A stretch of 64,000 bases of DNA from Desulfovibrio sp. JC022 (lineage in GTDB: Bacteria; Desulfobacterota; Desulfovibrionia; Desulfovibrionales; Desulfovibrionaceae), in contig NZ_VOPZ01000004.1 in NCBI RefSeq assembly GCF_010470665.1, forward strand, positions 345,240-409,239, read 5' to 3'. The position numbers and the translations under genes were made by a program. Numbering within the stretch: position 1 is the stretch's first letter; every line of letters begins with the position of its first letter. The notes beneath the pieces are model-generated. The model was not told where the DNA came from. It made no database searches and saw only the letters and a program-made list of their open reading frames with translations. Positions 8,388-17,455 of the stretch are shown here, piece after piece.

Positions 8388-9158
8388 TTATTCCGGCTTG
8401 GCAATACTTGCAAAGGCACAATGATTGTGAATTGATTCAAAACTTTCCACATCCACTTGATACCACGAAATTTTAGGGTGTTTTTCCAGCCCCATAGCAG
8501 CATTGCGGACCACATCTTCCACGAAGGTCGGATTTGAAAAACTTTTTTCAGTAACGTGTTTTTCATCCTCACGCTTGAGCAGAGAAAAAACTTCGCATGA
8601 TCCTGAGCCTTCGGCAATTTCCACCAGATCTTCGATCCAGACGAAGCCCTTGGATTTGGTCTTGATGTGTACCACCGCCCGCTGACTGTGGGCACCTTCG
8701 TCGCTGATGGCCTTGGAGCAGGGACAGACGGTCATAACCGGAACTTTCACACCGAGGGTGAATTCCAGATTATCCCCGACCATTTCCCCTTCCACCGTGC
8801 ATTCGTAGCTCATGATACCCTTACGCCCGCTGACAGGGGAAGTCTTTTGCAGACAGTAAGGGAAACTCAGCTCAGCATGCGCACTTTTAGCTTCAAGACG
8901 GCGCAGGATATCGCTGAGCAGGTTGTGGAAACTTTTGTAGTCCAACTCTTCGGTCCAGTCTTCCAGTGCTTCTACAAAACGACTCATATGAGTGCCCTTG
9001 AAATGCGCGGGCAGGTCTACGGATAAAGCAACTTTAGCCATAGTGGACTGGCTGCCGGATTCCCGGTCACGCACCACAAGGGGGAGGGTCAAATCCCGCA
9101 CGCCGACCCGGTCGATGGACATAGCAACTTTTGCAGGACTGTTCTGTACGTCTTCCAT
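8388..9158 (-). CDS. folE2: GTP cyclohydrolase FolE2 (GCYH-IB)
   Basis: A 256-residue type IB GTP cyclohydrolase that makes 7,8-dihydroneopterin triphosphate from GTP for folate and queuosine. Recognised by [14 protein letters not shown] with the metal-ligand cysteine, by [14 protein letters not shown], and by the C-terminal SIHNHCAFA. FolE2 enzymes are not strictly zinc-dependent, unlike FolE, and can use other divalent metals. The ATG directly follows the nikR stop codon, with GAGG inside nikR, so the two are translationally coupled. That places a folate-pathway enzyme under the same transcript as a nickel sensor. Confidence 0.93.
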   Translation of the reverse strand: MEDVQNSPAKVAMSIDRVGVRDLTLPLVVRDRESGSQSTMAKVALSVDLPAHFKGTHMSRFVEALEDWTEELDYKSFHNLLSDILRRLEAKSAHAELSFPYCLQKTSPVSGRKGIMSYECTVEGEMVGDNLEFTLGVKVPVMTVCPCSKAISDEGAHSQRAVVHIKTKSKGFVWIEDLVEIAEGSGSCEVFSLLKREDEKHVTEKSFSNPTFVEDVVRNAAMGLEKHPKISWYQVDVESFESIHNHCAFASIAKPE

Positions 9159-9578
9159 TTAAACGAGTTCCTCACCAGTAGTAGTCAGCCCGAGCTTGCC
9201 GTGCTTAACGCCCTTGGTGGAAATCAAACGATGGGCAAGCTCTTTAATCTGCTTGCCGTCACCCTTGAGCACCATGACTTCGAGGCAATTATCGTGATCC
9301 AGATGCACGTGCAGGGTGGACATAATCAGGTCGTGGCTGTCGTGCTGCAATTCTGTCAGCCGCTGTGAAAGCCCGCTCTGGTGATGATCGTAAACAAGAG
9401 AAAGAGTCCCGGCCATTTGCCCTTCGGTCTCATCCCATTCCTTTTCCACCAGCATGTTGCGGATCAAGTCACGAATGGCCTCCGAGCGGGTCTGGTAACT
9501 TTTCTCGTCACAAAGTTTATCAAATTTTTCAAGAAGATCGGAATCAAGGGAAACCCCGAAACGAATTGTTTTACCCAT
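9159..9578 (-). CDS. nikR: Nickel-responsive regulator NikR
   Basis: A 139-residue ribbon-helix-helix regulator. The N-terminal strand-helix-helix ([17 protein letters not shown] ... [10 protein letters not shown]) binds DNA and the ACT-like C-terminal domain binds nickel. Ligands equivalent to His76, His87, His89 and Cys95 of E. coli NikR are present at His79, His90, His92 and Cys98 (segment [14 protein letters not shown]). With nickel bound it represses nickel-uptake genes; none are in the window. First gene of a coupled pair with folE2, and 18 bases downstream of a methyltransferase gene, so the three may form one operon. Confidence 0.95.
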   Translation of the reverse strand: MGKTIRFGVSLDSDLLEKFDKLCDEKSYQTRSEAIRDLIRNMLVEKEWDETEGQMAGTLSLVYDHHQSGLSQRLTELQHDSHDLIMSTLHVHLDHDNCLEVMVLKGDGKQIKELAHRLISTKGVKHGKLGLTTTGEELV

Positions 9579-9596
9579 TTCAAACCTCCGTAAAAA

Positions 9597-10268
9597 TCAT
9601 ATGGATTTGCCGGGAACAACTTCCCGGATATTAACTGTCATTTCCGCATTGCAGCAGGCGGCCTTTTCAGTCAGGGGCAGCGATGTTTTCCAGCCCAACG
9701 ATTCGAGCTTATCCCAAACCGGGACAGAAACATCACGCCTCGGCTCAGCCATCCAAATGGCTCCGCCCGGCTTTAGTACGCACCGGAAAAGTTTTTCCAG
9801 CGGATCAAAAAATCTTTTTTCGTAGAGGATATCCCCGCCCCAGATAAAATCAAAAGAATTCTCGGCAAGGGACGGTTCACGCCAGTCCATCTGCAACCAG
9901 AGCGGCTGAGCGGTTCCGTTGGAAACGGCGTTATCTTTTGCAAAATAAAGCGGCGGCAATTCGTAATCAAAAGCGACAACTTCTGCGCCAAGTGATTGAC
10001 CGATAACAGCGGTAAGCCCCAGCCCGCAACCGAGATCAAGACATTTACGTCCTTTAATCAGATCTGAATTACGATAAAGCCACTCCCCCAGCAAAACGCT
10101 GGCAGGCCAGAGTTCAGCCCAATAGGGAAGCCGTTCATCATCGCCGAATTCATCTTCGCCGATTTCATCCCAAAGGGTCTCAAGATCGGCTGTACGTTCT
10201 ATATTCCAAACCCTTCCGGCGGTTTTAACTTCTATCAATTCCCGTTCACCGGAAATGTAATCTTTCAA
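9597..10268 (-). CDS. Class I SAM-dependent methyltransferase
   Basis: A 223-residue Rossmann-fold methyltransferase. Motif I is CLDLGCGLGLTAVIG (about residues 75-90), followed by the acidic end of the next strand, VVAFDYE, and motif IV FDFIWGGDILYE. The layout resembles the methyltransferase family that includes nicotinamide N-methyltransferase-like and protein-lysine methyltransferases (PYWAELWPAS before motif I is typical). The substrate cannot be assigned. First gene of a probable operon with nikR and folE2. Confidence 0.8.
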   Translation of the reverse strand: MKDYISGERELIEVKTAGRVWNIERTADLETLWDEIGEDEFGDDERLPYWAELWPASVLLGEWLYRNSDLIKGRKCLDLGCGLGLTAVIGQSLGAEVVAFDYELPPLYFAKDNAVSNGTAQPLWLQMDWREPSLAENSFDFIWGGDILYEKRFFDPLEKLFRCVLKPGGAIWMAEPRRDVSVPVWDKLESLGWKTSLPLTEKAACCNAEMTVNIREVVPGKSI

Positions 10269-10525
10269 TTAAAGAACTCCTGTTTGACCTATTGAGTATG
10301 CGTATTTTCGTCAAAAGACAAGTTTCAGTAACACGAAATATATCGCTGCAAAATTATAAAATCATTCAATTTTAATTTATGAATAATTTTACAGAATATT
10401 TTTCTGCAAATTAGCCCTGTTCAAGTCTTTTATTTCTCAGGCAGGAATGCTATCAGGTGCGAGTTATCCATAAAGACACGGTCAAAATAACAACATAAAT
10501 CAGTCTATCCACAGAAGGAGGCCAC
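10269..10525. other. Divergent AT-rich spacer before gcvH
   Basis: This 257-base region separates the minus-strand methyltransferase from gcvH. It must carry promoters for both directions. I looked for a tandem glycine riboswitch, common before gcv operons, and saw none of its conserved blocks or hairpins. AAGGAGG lies just before the gcvH start. Confidence 0.5.
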
Positions 10526-10906
10526 ATGATTCCGCAGGAACTTCTTTACGCCAAATCTCACGAATGGCTCAAGGTTGACGGTGAAAACGGTATTATCGGC
10601 ATCACCCATTTTGCTCAGGAACAGCTCGGCGACCTTACTTTCGTCGAACTCCCGCAGGAAGGCGACACTTTCGCAGCAGGCGACGAATTCGGCTCTATCG
10701 AATCCGTAAAAGCTGCCAGCGAAATGTACGCTCCGGTTGATTGCGAAGTTGTCGCAGTGAACGAAGCACTGGAAGACGCACCCGAAAAAGTCAACGAAGA
10801 TCCTTACGGTGACGGCTGGCTCATGAAAATCAAAATCACCGGCCCCACTGACGGACTTCTTGATGCCGCAGCCTACGAAAAGGTTACTGAAGAAGACGCT
10901 CACTAA
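10526..10906 (+). CDS. gcvH: Glycine cleavage system H protein
   Basis: A 126-residue lipoyl carrier of the glycine cleavage system. The lipoylated lysine is Lys62 in SIESVKAASEMYAPV. It shuttles the aminomethyl group and the reducing equivalents between the P, T and L proteins. First gene of gcvH-gcvPA-gcvPB-lpdA. A hairpin lies between it and gcvPA, so H protein may be made in excess of P protein. A second, divergent gcvH lies at 48.9 kb. Confidence 0.96.
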   Translation: MIPQELLYAKSHEWLKVDGENGIIGITHFAQEQLGDLTFVELPQEGDTFAAGDEFGSIESVKAASEMYAPVDCEVVAVNEALEDAPEKVNEDPYGDGWLMKIKITGPTDGLLDAAAYEKVTEEDAH

Positions 10907-10940
10907 TCCGGAGCCGCTCTTTACTATATAGTACACAAAC

Positions 10941-10978
10941 ATCCCCGCCGACCGCTCACGTCAGCGGGGATTTATTTT
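10941..10978 (+). terminator. Terminator-like hairpin inside the gcv operon
   Basis: ATCCCCGC (10941-10948) pairs with GCGGGGAT (10964-10971), followed by TTATTTTTA. It lies between gcvH and gcvPA and may be a partial terminator or mRNA processing/stability element. Confidence 0.65.
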
Positions 10979-10994
10979 TATACCGGAGGACATA

Positions 10995-12326
10995 ATGCCT
11001 TACGTACCCCATTCCCCGGAAGAAATCCGGGAAATGCTTGATGTGATCGGCGTGGACTCCGTGGAAGATCTCTTTGCCGAAATCCCGACTGAACTGCGCC
11101 CCAAAAGCTTTGCCCTGCCAAAAGGCAAAAGCGAAATGGCGGTTTTGCAGCAGCTTGAAGAAATGGCAGCAAAGAACACCACGGACCTGACCAGCTTTCT
11201 CGGAGCAGGATTCTACGACCATTTCATTCCCACTGCGGTTGATGCACTCTCTTCCCGCAGCGAATTCTATACCGCCTACACCCCTTATCAGCCGGAATCC
11301 TCTCAGGGAACTTTGCAGGCGATCTTCGAATACCAGACCGCCATGGCGCGGCTCATGGGCATGGACTACGCCAACGCCTCTGTTTATGACGGCGGGTCCG
11401 CGCTCTACGAAGCCACTCTCATGGCTGTGCGCAAAACCAGACGCAAAAAAATCATAGTCAGTGAAGCACTGAACCCCATCTACCGGGTCATGCTTGATTC
11501 ATACACCACCAACCTGAACCTTGAACTTATCACCGTGCCCCACAACCACGGCCGCACCAACGTCAAGTCCATCACCGCAGCAGTCGATAAGGACACCGCA
11601 GCTGTGATTGTTCAGAACCCCAACTTTTTCGGTTCAGTGAACGACTTCACTGAAATGTTTGAAAAAGTTCATGAGCACAAAGCTCTGGCAATCATGTCCA
11701 CCTACCCGGTTATGCAGTCTGTTCTGAAGACTCCCGGACAGATGGGTGCCGACATCGCCATCGGTGACGGCCAGTCCATCGGACAGCCCCTGTCCTTCGG
11801 CGGCCCTTACCTCGGCATCATGACCTGCACCAAAGCTCTGGTTCGCCAGATGCCGGGACGCATTGCCGGACGCACAGAAGACGAGGACGGCAAGACCGGT
11901 TACGTACTGACCATTCAGGCTCGTGAGCAGCACATCCGCCGCCAGAAAGCGACATCCAACATCTGCTCCAACCAGGCTCTCTGCGCCCTGCGTACCCTGA
12001 TCCATCTCTGCCTGCTGGGCGAAGAAGGTCTGCGCCGCACTGCCACACTTTCCGTGGAACGCGCCCATTACGCAGCAGAGCGACTCACCGCCATTGACGG
12101 CGTTGAAATGTTTACCAAGGGTCCCTTTGGTAATGAGTTCGCAGTATCCCTGCCGGTCAATGCTTTCGAAGTAATCGACAAACTCACTGAGCGCGGCATC
12201 ATCCCAGGCTTCCCTGTGGGACGCTACTACGAAGGATTTGAAAACGTACTGCTGGTGGCCTGCACAGAAAAGACCACTGAAGAACAGATCGGCATCTTTG
12301 CTGAAATTCTGCGGGGGACAATCTAA
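10995..12326 (+). CDS. gcvPA: Glycine dehydrogenase (decarboxylating) subunit 1
   Basis: A 443-residue alpha subunit of the two-part P protein found in anaerobes and Gram-positives. It shows the start region PHSPEEIREMLDVIG, the conserved FLGAGFYDHFIP and YTPYQPE segments, and the PLP-fold body, but no PLP lysine, which belongs to subunit 2. With GcvPB it decarboxylates glycine and passes the aminomethyl group to lipoyl-GcvH. GGAGG precedes the ATG, and its stop overlaps the gcvPB start by one base (TAATG). Confidence 0.95.
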   Translation: MPYVPHSPEEIREMLDVIGVDSVEDLFAEIPTELRPKSFALPKGKSEMAVLQQLEEMAAKNTTDLTSFLGAGFYDHFIPTAVDALSSRSEFYTAYTPYQPESSQGTLQAIFEYQTAMARLMGMDYANASVYDGGSALYEATLMAVRKTRRKKIIVSEALNPIYRVMLDSYTTNLNLELITVPHNHGRTNVKSITAAVDKDTAAVIVQNPNFFGSVNDFTEMFEKVHEHKALAIMSTYPVMQSVLKTPGQMGADIAIGDGQSIGQPLSFGGPYLGIMTCTKALVRQMPGRIAGRTEDEDGKTGYVLTIQAREQHIRRQKATSNICSNQALCALRTLIHLCLLGEEGLRRTATLSVERAHYAAERLTAIDGVEMFTKGPFGNEFAVSLPVNAFEVIDKLTERGIIPGFPVGRYYEGFENVLLVACTEKTTEEQIGIFAEILRGTI

Positions 12327-13771
12327 TGAAGACAGTATTTGAAAAATCCGTTCCCGGTCGTGAAGGCTGCTGGCCTGAAGAACCCAAGACCAAAATCGAG
12401 GACTTCATACCCACTGAGCTTCTGCGTGAAGAAGCCGGTATGCCCTCCCTTTCCGAGCTGGACGTGGTCCGCCACTTCACCCTGCTCTCCCAGAAAAACT
12501 TCGGTGTGGATTCCAATTTCTATCCCCTTGGTTCCTGCACCATGAAATACAACCCCAAGTTCACTGAAGTAGTGGCCGCCATGCCCGGATTCGCCAAGCT
12601 GCATCCGGTTATATCCCAGCTTAAGGGAGCAGGCCGCCATTGTCAGGGCGCACTTGAGGTTATCCACGAAACCGAATCCCTGCTCAGCGAACTGACCGGA
12701 ATGGCTGCATTCACCATGCACCCCATGGCCGGTGCACACGGCGAACTGACCGGGGTTATGCTCATGGCCGCTTACCATCGCGACAAGGGCAATAAAAAAA
12801 CCAAGATCGTCTGCCCGGATTCCGCCCACGGCACCAACCCCGCTTCCGCCGCAGTTGCCGGATACGATGTTGTTTCCGTTGAATCCAAAGACGGTATCAT
12901 CACCCCCGAAGCACTCGCCGAGGTTCTGGATGATGAGGTGGCTGGCGTAATGATGACCTGCCCCAACACCCTTGGGCTTTTCGAGACCCATTTGCAGGAA
13001 CTGGTGGAAATGATCCACGAAAAGGATGCCCTGCTCTACTATGACGGCGCAAATATGAACGCCATCATGGGCAAGCTGCGCGTGGGCGATGCCGGATTCG
13101 ACATCGTGCACCTCAACCTGCACAAGACCCTCGGTACCCCGCACGGTGGCGGCGGTCCCGGTTCCGGTCCTGTCGGTGTAAGTGAAAGGGTTAAGCCCTT
13201 CCTGCCCATCTCCCGCGTTGAAAAACTGGAAGACGGTCAGTACTACCTTGACTACGACGCTCCGAAATCCATCGGTTATGTTGCCCCCTTCTACGGCAAC
13301 TTCGGCGTCTATCTTAAGGCTTACGCATACATGCTCCGTCTCGGACGCGAAGGTCTGACCCGCGCCACTGAAGGTGCGGTCCTCAGCGCAAACTACATGC
13401 GCAAACGTCTCGAAAACCATTACGAGATTCCCTACAACCGCATCTGCATGCACGAATTTGTTGCATCCGCAGTAGAGCAGGCCAAGAACGGCGTTCGCGC
13501 TCTCGACGTTGCCAAGGCACTGCTGGATAAGGGACATCATGCCCCGACCATCTACTTCCCGCTCATCGTGAAGGAATGCCTGATGATCGAACCTACTGAG
13601 ACTGAAAATAAAGAAACCATCGACCTCTTTATCGACGATCTCATTGAGATCGCTGAAATGGCGGAAAAGAACCCCGAAGCGTTGCAGGCCGCCCCGCTTA
13701 CCACCTCTGTAAAGAGACTGGATGAGACCAAGGCCGCACGTTCCATGGTGATTACTGATGACATCAAATAG
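12326..13771 (+). CDS. gcvPB: Glycine dehydrogenase (decarboxylating) subunit 2
   Basis: A 481-residue beta subunit that holds PLP through Lys267 in HLNLHKTLGTPHGGGGPG. Other family blocks visible are YPLGSCTMKYNPK near residue 66 and PDSAHGTNPASA near 164. Coupled to gcvPA by a one-base overlap and overlapping lpdA by 14 bases, so the three are made in fixed ratio. Confidence 0.96.
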   Translation: MKTVFEKSVPGREGCWPEEPKTKIEDFIPTELLREEAGMPSLSELDVVRHFTLLSQKNFGVDSNFYPLGSCTMKYNPKFTEVVAAMPGFAKLHPVISQLKGAGRHCQGALEVIHETESLLSELTGMAAFTMHPMAGAHGELTGVMLMAAYHRDKGNKKTKIVCPDSAHGTNPASAAVAGYDVVSVESKDGIITPEALAEVLDDEVAGVMMTCPNTLGLFETHLQELVEMIHEKDALLYYDGANMNAIMGKLRVGDAGFDIVHLNLHKTLGTPHGGGGPGSGPVGVSERVKPFLPISRVEKLEDGQYYLDYDAPKSIGYVAPFYGNFGVYLKAYAYMLRLGREGLTRATEGAVLSANYMRKRLENHYEIPYNRICMHEFVASAVEQAKNGVRALDVAKALLDKGHHAPTIYFPLIVKECLMIEPTETENKETIDLFIDDLIEIAEMAEKNPEALQAAPLTTSVKRLDETKAARSMVITDDIK

Positions 13772-15140
13772 TTTCCCGACAGAATCACGCTCCTACGACC
13801 TCGTGGTCGTAGGGGCCGGTCCGGGTGGTTTTGACGCAGCCCTCGAAGCTGCGGAGGAAGGCATTAAAGTCGCGCTGGTTGAAAAAGACCTGCTCGGCGG
13901 AACCTGCCTCAATGTGGGTTGCATTCCCACCAAAATGTACCTCGGTGCAACCTCTCCGGTAGAAGAACTGGCAGCCCAGTCCAAGGCACGCGTTGCCAAG
14001 GGTGAAATCGAAATCGATTTCAAAGCCTTGTGTACAAAGAAAGACCGCTTTATTGCGGCAACCCGCAAGGCCATGGCCCAGAAAGCCAAAAAACTGGGTA
14101 TCGACCTCTACCCCGCTGTCGCCAAGGTGATTGAGCCTGGCAAGGTAGAGGTTTCCCACCCTGAAGAACAGGCTGTACTTGAGTACAAAAACCTGATCCT
14201 CGCCACGGGTTCCCACCCAACCGTATTTCCCGGACTTGAGCCAGACAACGAAACCATTCTCGACAATGCAGGATTTCTCGCGCTGGAAGAAATGCCCACT
14301 TCATTGCTGGTCATCGGAGCGGGTTTTATCGGTCTTGAAATGGCTCAGATCGCCCACCGCACAGGATGCAAAATCACCGTGGTGGATGCCCTTGATCGCA
14401 TCGCAGTATATGAAGATCCGGAAGTGTCTAAAGCTTTGCAGGGTGTATTCAAGCGTCACAAGTGGAAATTCAATCTCGGTGTGAAGGTTAAATCCGTGAC
14501 CGCCGAGAACGGACAAGCCGTGCTGCGAACAGAAGACGGTGAAGAAATCACTGCCGACAAGGCACTCATCGCCATCGGACGCCGCCCCAATTCCGCAGAT
14601 CTCGGTCTTGATGCACTTGGTGTGGAAACCGCAGGTCCCGGATTCGTCAAGGTTAACGAAAACCTTGAAGCCGCCGACAACGTTTACGCCATCGGTGACC
14701 TGAACGGCAAAATCCTGCTCGCCCACGCCGCCAGCCATCAGGCCGGGTACGTGGTCCGCCGCATTGCCGGAAAAACCGAAGACGCATACGAACACGGTCC
14801 CATCCCGTCCATTCTCTACGGTTCCCCGGAAACCATGCGTGTAGGGCTCATGCCCGCCGACCTAGAAGGTCAGGGGGAAGTTAAAACTTCATCCTTCCCG
14901 CTGGTAGCCAACCCCATTGCGCAGGCCTATGCATCCACGCAGGGCTTTGTAAAAGTGGTCTGGCTTGATGGCAAAGTTGCCGGGATCACCGCAGTAGGAC
15001 ACCATGTCTCAGGCTTCACCACCGCAGCAGCCATGATAGTACAGGAAGGCTGGACCAAGGACGACATCCACAAGGTAGTCTTCCCCCATCCGTCTCTGGA
15101 TGAAGCACTGCTTGGTGCACTGAAAGCGGAGCAGAAATAA
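13758..15140 (+). CDS. lpdA: Dihydrolipoyl dehydrogenase (glycine cleavage L protein)
   Basis: A 460-residue flavoprotein disulfide reductase that reoxidises dihydrolipoyl-GcvH with NAD+. FAD motif VVVGAGPGGFDAALEA at 17-32, redox disulfide Cys50-Cys55 in GGTCLNVGCIPTK, NAD-binding GAGFIGLEMAQIA, and the C-terminal catalytic FPHPSLDEALL. Last gene of the gcv operon. It differs from the second Lpd at 49.3 kb (for example GCIPTKM against GCIPTKT), so the two are not recent copies. gcvT, the fourth component, is not in the window. Confidence 0.95.
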   Translation: MTSNSFPTESRSYDLVVVGAGPGGFDAALEAAEEGIKVALVEKDLLGGTCLNVGCIPTKMYLGATSPVEELAAQSKARVAKGEIEIDFKALCTKKDRFIAATRKAMAQKAKKLGIDLYPAVAKVIEPGKVEVSHPEEQAVLEYKNLILATGSHPTVFPGLEPDNETILDNAGFLALEEMPTSLLVIGAGFIGLEMAQIAHRTGCKITVVDALDRIAVYEDPEVSKALQGVFKRHKWKFNLGVKVKSVTAENGQAVLRTEDGEEITADKALIAIGRRPNSADLGLDALGVETAGPGFVKVNENLEAADNVYAIGDLNGKILLAHAASHQAGYVVRRIAGKTEDAYEHGPIPSILYGSPETMRVGLMPADLEGQGEVKTSSFPLVANPIAQAYASTQGFVKVVWLDGKVAGITAVGHHVSGFTTAAAMIVQEGWTKDDIHKVVFPHPSLDEALLGALKAEQK

Positions 15141-15141
15141 G

Positions 15142-15312
15142 AATGCCTCCGGCGGCTCTCCGAGGGCCAAAGAAACTTTTTATTGCGCCCCTTCCTGGGG
15201 CTTACCCCTTCGGGGCGGTGCTTTTAGGCACCGGGCAAATCCGCTTTCCTGCGGATTTGTGTAAAAAGTTTCTCTGGACTCTTCAAAAACCTTTAGTTTG
15301 GCTTCGCCGCTG
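15142..15312. repeat. Multi-stem intergenic element (relative of the dispersed repeat)
   Basis: An outer 10-bp stem, AGAAACTTTT (15172-15181) with AAAAGTTTCT (15264-15273), encloses four hairpins in a row: GCCCC/GGGGC (15187-15201), CCCC/GGGG (15205-15215), GGTGC/GCACC (15217-15232) and CAAATCCGC/GCGGATTTG (15236-15259). The ends, GCCTCCGGCGGC at 15146 and GGCTTCGCC near 15300, match the ends of the repeat copy at 54.1 kb. It follows lpdA. Confidence 0.7.
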
Positions 15313-15337
15313 ACGCACGACACATCTACCAAATACA

Positions 15338-15371
15338 AAAAGTCCTCTGTTCATTTGAGCAGAGGACTTTT
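15338..15371 (+). terminator. Rho-independent terminator downstream of the gcv operon
   Basis: AAAAGTCCTCTG (15338-15349) pairs with CAGAGGACTTTT (15360-15371). Its position shows that the next gene must start further downstream. Confidence 0.8.
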
Positions 15372-15449
15372 CTTATGCTTCATTTGCTACTACCATTTGC
15401 TCATGCTAATATGGTCGGCAATGGTATTTTTATGAAACACGGAGTGATA

Positions 15450-16205
15450 ATGTCCAGAGCAGTCTCCATTTTAGTGCTACTTATTATTGTAGCATTCCCA
15501 ACCGGTTCTGCAGCGCGCATGGAAATAAAATTTGCAACTCAGGATTTTTTTCCATTCTCATACGAAGAAAATGGAGAAATCAAAGGTCCGGGGGCAGAAA
15601 TCGTGCGCGAGGTATGCAAAAAGATTGATGTAAAATGTAGTATTGGACTTTATCCGTGGCGCAGATCACTGGCGATGTGCAATAAAGGACAGATTCAGGC
15701 CCTTTTCATGGTAGGAAAAAACAAAGAACGAGTTCAGGATTTTTACTTCAGCCCTCCCTTAATAGCAACCGAATACGGTTTCTTTGAATGTCTGGATAAG
15801 CCAATAAAGTATGAAGGAATTACAAGCCTTCATAACATGACGATCGGGACGTACGGCCCATCGAATACCTCCTATAGTTTGGAAAAACTCGTAATAGGCC
15901 CTGACAACAACATAAATATAGATATAACCCCGGACGATCTGACACAATTCAAAAAACTGGCTAGATGCAGAGTTGATGCAGTATATTCAAACAAAGACGT
16001 TGGTTTGGCGATAATGAAAAGGTTAAAAATAAAAAATATCGCCTATGCAGGAACGGAAAAAAGACTAAATTACTACATAGCATTTTCCAAAAAGAGTACA
16101 CCGTCTGTGCTTGTAAGGAAATTTAACCTTTGTCTTTCGCTAATGAAACAATCAGGTCGTTTACAACAAATTCTGCAAAAATACGGTTTACAAGCAGCCG
16201 ACTAA
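15450..16205 (+). CDS. Periplasmic solute-binding protein, family 3 (amino-acid type)
   Basis: A 251-residue protein of the extracellular solute-binding family 3. Signal peptide ISRAVSILVLLIIVAFPTGSAA-like region ends near residue 22. The mature part begins MEIKFATQDFFPFSYEENG and contains GPGAEIVREVCKK, YPWRRSLAMCNKGQ and the second-lobe IGTYGPSNT. No permease or ATPase genes are adjacent, as is common for the orphan members of this family in Desulfovibrio, so it may sense rather than transport. I use the ATG at 15450 (GGAG seven bases upstream) because earlier in-frame ATGs fall in or next to the terminator. Its stop overlaps the convergent gene by four bases. Confidence 0.8.
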   Translation: MSRAVSILVLLIIVAFPTGSAARMEIKFATQDFFPFSYEENGEIKGPGAEIVREVCKKIDVKCSIGLYPWRRSLAMCNKGQIQALFMVGKNKERVQDFYFSPPLIATEYGFFECLDKPIKYEGITSLHNMTIGTYGPSNTSYSLEKLVIGPDNNINIDITPDDLTQFKKLARCRVDAVYSNKDVGLAIMKRLKIKNIAYAGTEKRLNYYIAFSKKSTPSVLVRKFNLCLSLMKQSGRLQQILQKYGLQAAD

Positions 16206-17380
16206 CCTCCCAGCACAAACCGTTCAATCTCATCTATGCGCTTCAAATAATCCTGTGTGTAAAGCGGCCCGTTGGCAGTAAATAAAGCAGCCTTATTGCG
16301 GTGTGCCTGACACCAATGCGCTAAAACAGGATTAGGCCAGATACGTGAATACGTTTTAATCATGTGCAGGGTACTGTGACAGACCGGGGTGAACTCAGCT
16401 GTCCGGGCCAAAAGGTCCGTATAATCTTTGCCCAGATCGAGAAAAAAAGATCCGATAGCCCGTGCGCACTGATAGTTTGCCCCGGAAGAAAGCATCTTGA
16501 TAAGTTTGTCTTCGGGAAATTTTTCAGGTTGCCATGGGCGTAACCATTCATCGGGAACAATTTCTTCCTCAGAATAATCTATTTGTCCTTCTTTCAAAAA
16601 CTGCTCAATTTTTCCGGCAAGCACAAGCCACATGGAACCGATATGTTCAACATCGCGGCTGGCATGCAGTCCGGTGATTGTGTTGTTCTCCTCGGTGAGT
16701 TTAAACTTTAAAAACGGGCAATGAGCTTCAATCTTCTTTTCAGACTTATTCCAGATTCCACCAAAAATTCGATCCATTTCAATTACGTTTAGATTATCAA
16801 TTTCACTTTCCCAGCTTTTAAGAATCGGCTTGGCTGTACGCCAGAGATCAGACCAGCCATCAAGATATGAATATGGGTCCGGACCGAATGCCGGATAATG
16901 GGAAAGCCGGGAGACTACAATGATGGGTACTTGCAGAAAACGTTCCCGCAGATTACCAAGCATTTCCCGGTACCGTTTCAGATAACTGCCCGGTTTTGCC
17001 TGCACCATGCCGAAATTTCCCTTCATCCACGCTTCAAATTCAGGATGTTCCTGCCATGCTTCGGGATTGACAAAAAATATGTATTTGGATTCCCCATGCA
17101 CGAAAAGCGGACTGTTTTCATGAAAAAGATTCATCACAATAAGCTGCGGATCAGGATCATCAGGCCCGATCATCTGGAACTGGTGGACCAGCTTGCGATC
17201 ATGGTAATATTTATCCAGACCGAACTTTACATCCATGGCAGCCAATTCTTCGGGAATAATTCCCGGAGAACTGTTATAAGTAAACGGGGAAGCCAGAACA
17301 CGATAAGTGCACGGGTGTCCCGATTTTTCTACCGCCCTGCCGAGGAAATCCATTTGACAGTTTCCCAAAAAGTAAAGCAT
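16202..17380 (-). CDS. WcbI-like (SGNH-type) polysaccharide/glycan-associated protein
   Basis: A 392-residue protein opening with MLYFLGNCQMDFLG, the GNCQ signature of the WcbI capsule-biosynthesis family with an SGNH-like fold. Later blocks include VVSRLSHYPAFGPDPYSYLDG and HCPFLKFK. No membrane segments or signal peptide are visible, so it is likely cytoplasmic. WcbI proteins are needed for some capsular polysaccharides but their reaction is poorly defined. I chose the ATG at 17380 (AAGGA eight bases before) over an upstream GTG at 17422 that lacks a ribosome site. No other capsule genes are adjacent. Confidence 0.55.
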   Translation of the reverse strand: MLYFLGNCQMDFLGRAVEKSGHPCTYRVLASPFTYNSSPGIIPEELAAMDVKFGLDKYYHDRKLVHQFQMIGPDDPDPQLIVMNLFHENSPLFVHGESKYIFFVNPEAWQEHPEFEAWMKGNFGMVQAKPGSYLKRYREMLGNLRERFLQVPIIVVSRLSHYPAFGPDPYSYLDGWSDLWRTAKPILKSWESEIDNLNVIEMDRIFGGIWNKSEKKIEAHCPFLKFKLTEENNTITGLHASRDVEHIGSMWLVLAGKIEQFLKEGQIDYSEEEIVPDEWLRPWQPEKFPEDKLIKMLSSGANYQCARAIGSFFLDLGKDYTDLLARTAEFTPVCHSTLHMIKTYSRIWPNPVLAHWCQAHRNKAALFTANGPLYTQDYLKRIDEIERFVLGG

Positions 17381-17455
17381 TCTGATTCCTTGATGGTTGT
17401 TGTTTAACTGTCCGGATTTCACTCTATTGCCGACTTACAGTCAAGCCCCTGAAGA

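Noticed and set aside
10269..10525. Possible glycine riboswitch before gcvH
   Set aside because: None of the conserved blocks of the tandem glycine aptamer could be found in the spacer.
12323..13540. Long open frame opposite gcvPB (about 405 codons)
   Set aside because: Cys/Gly/His-rich translation without domains, lying entirely inside a well-supported gene; an antisense artefact of biased third positions.
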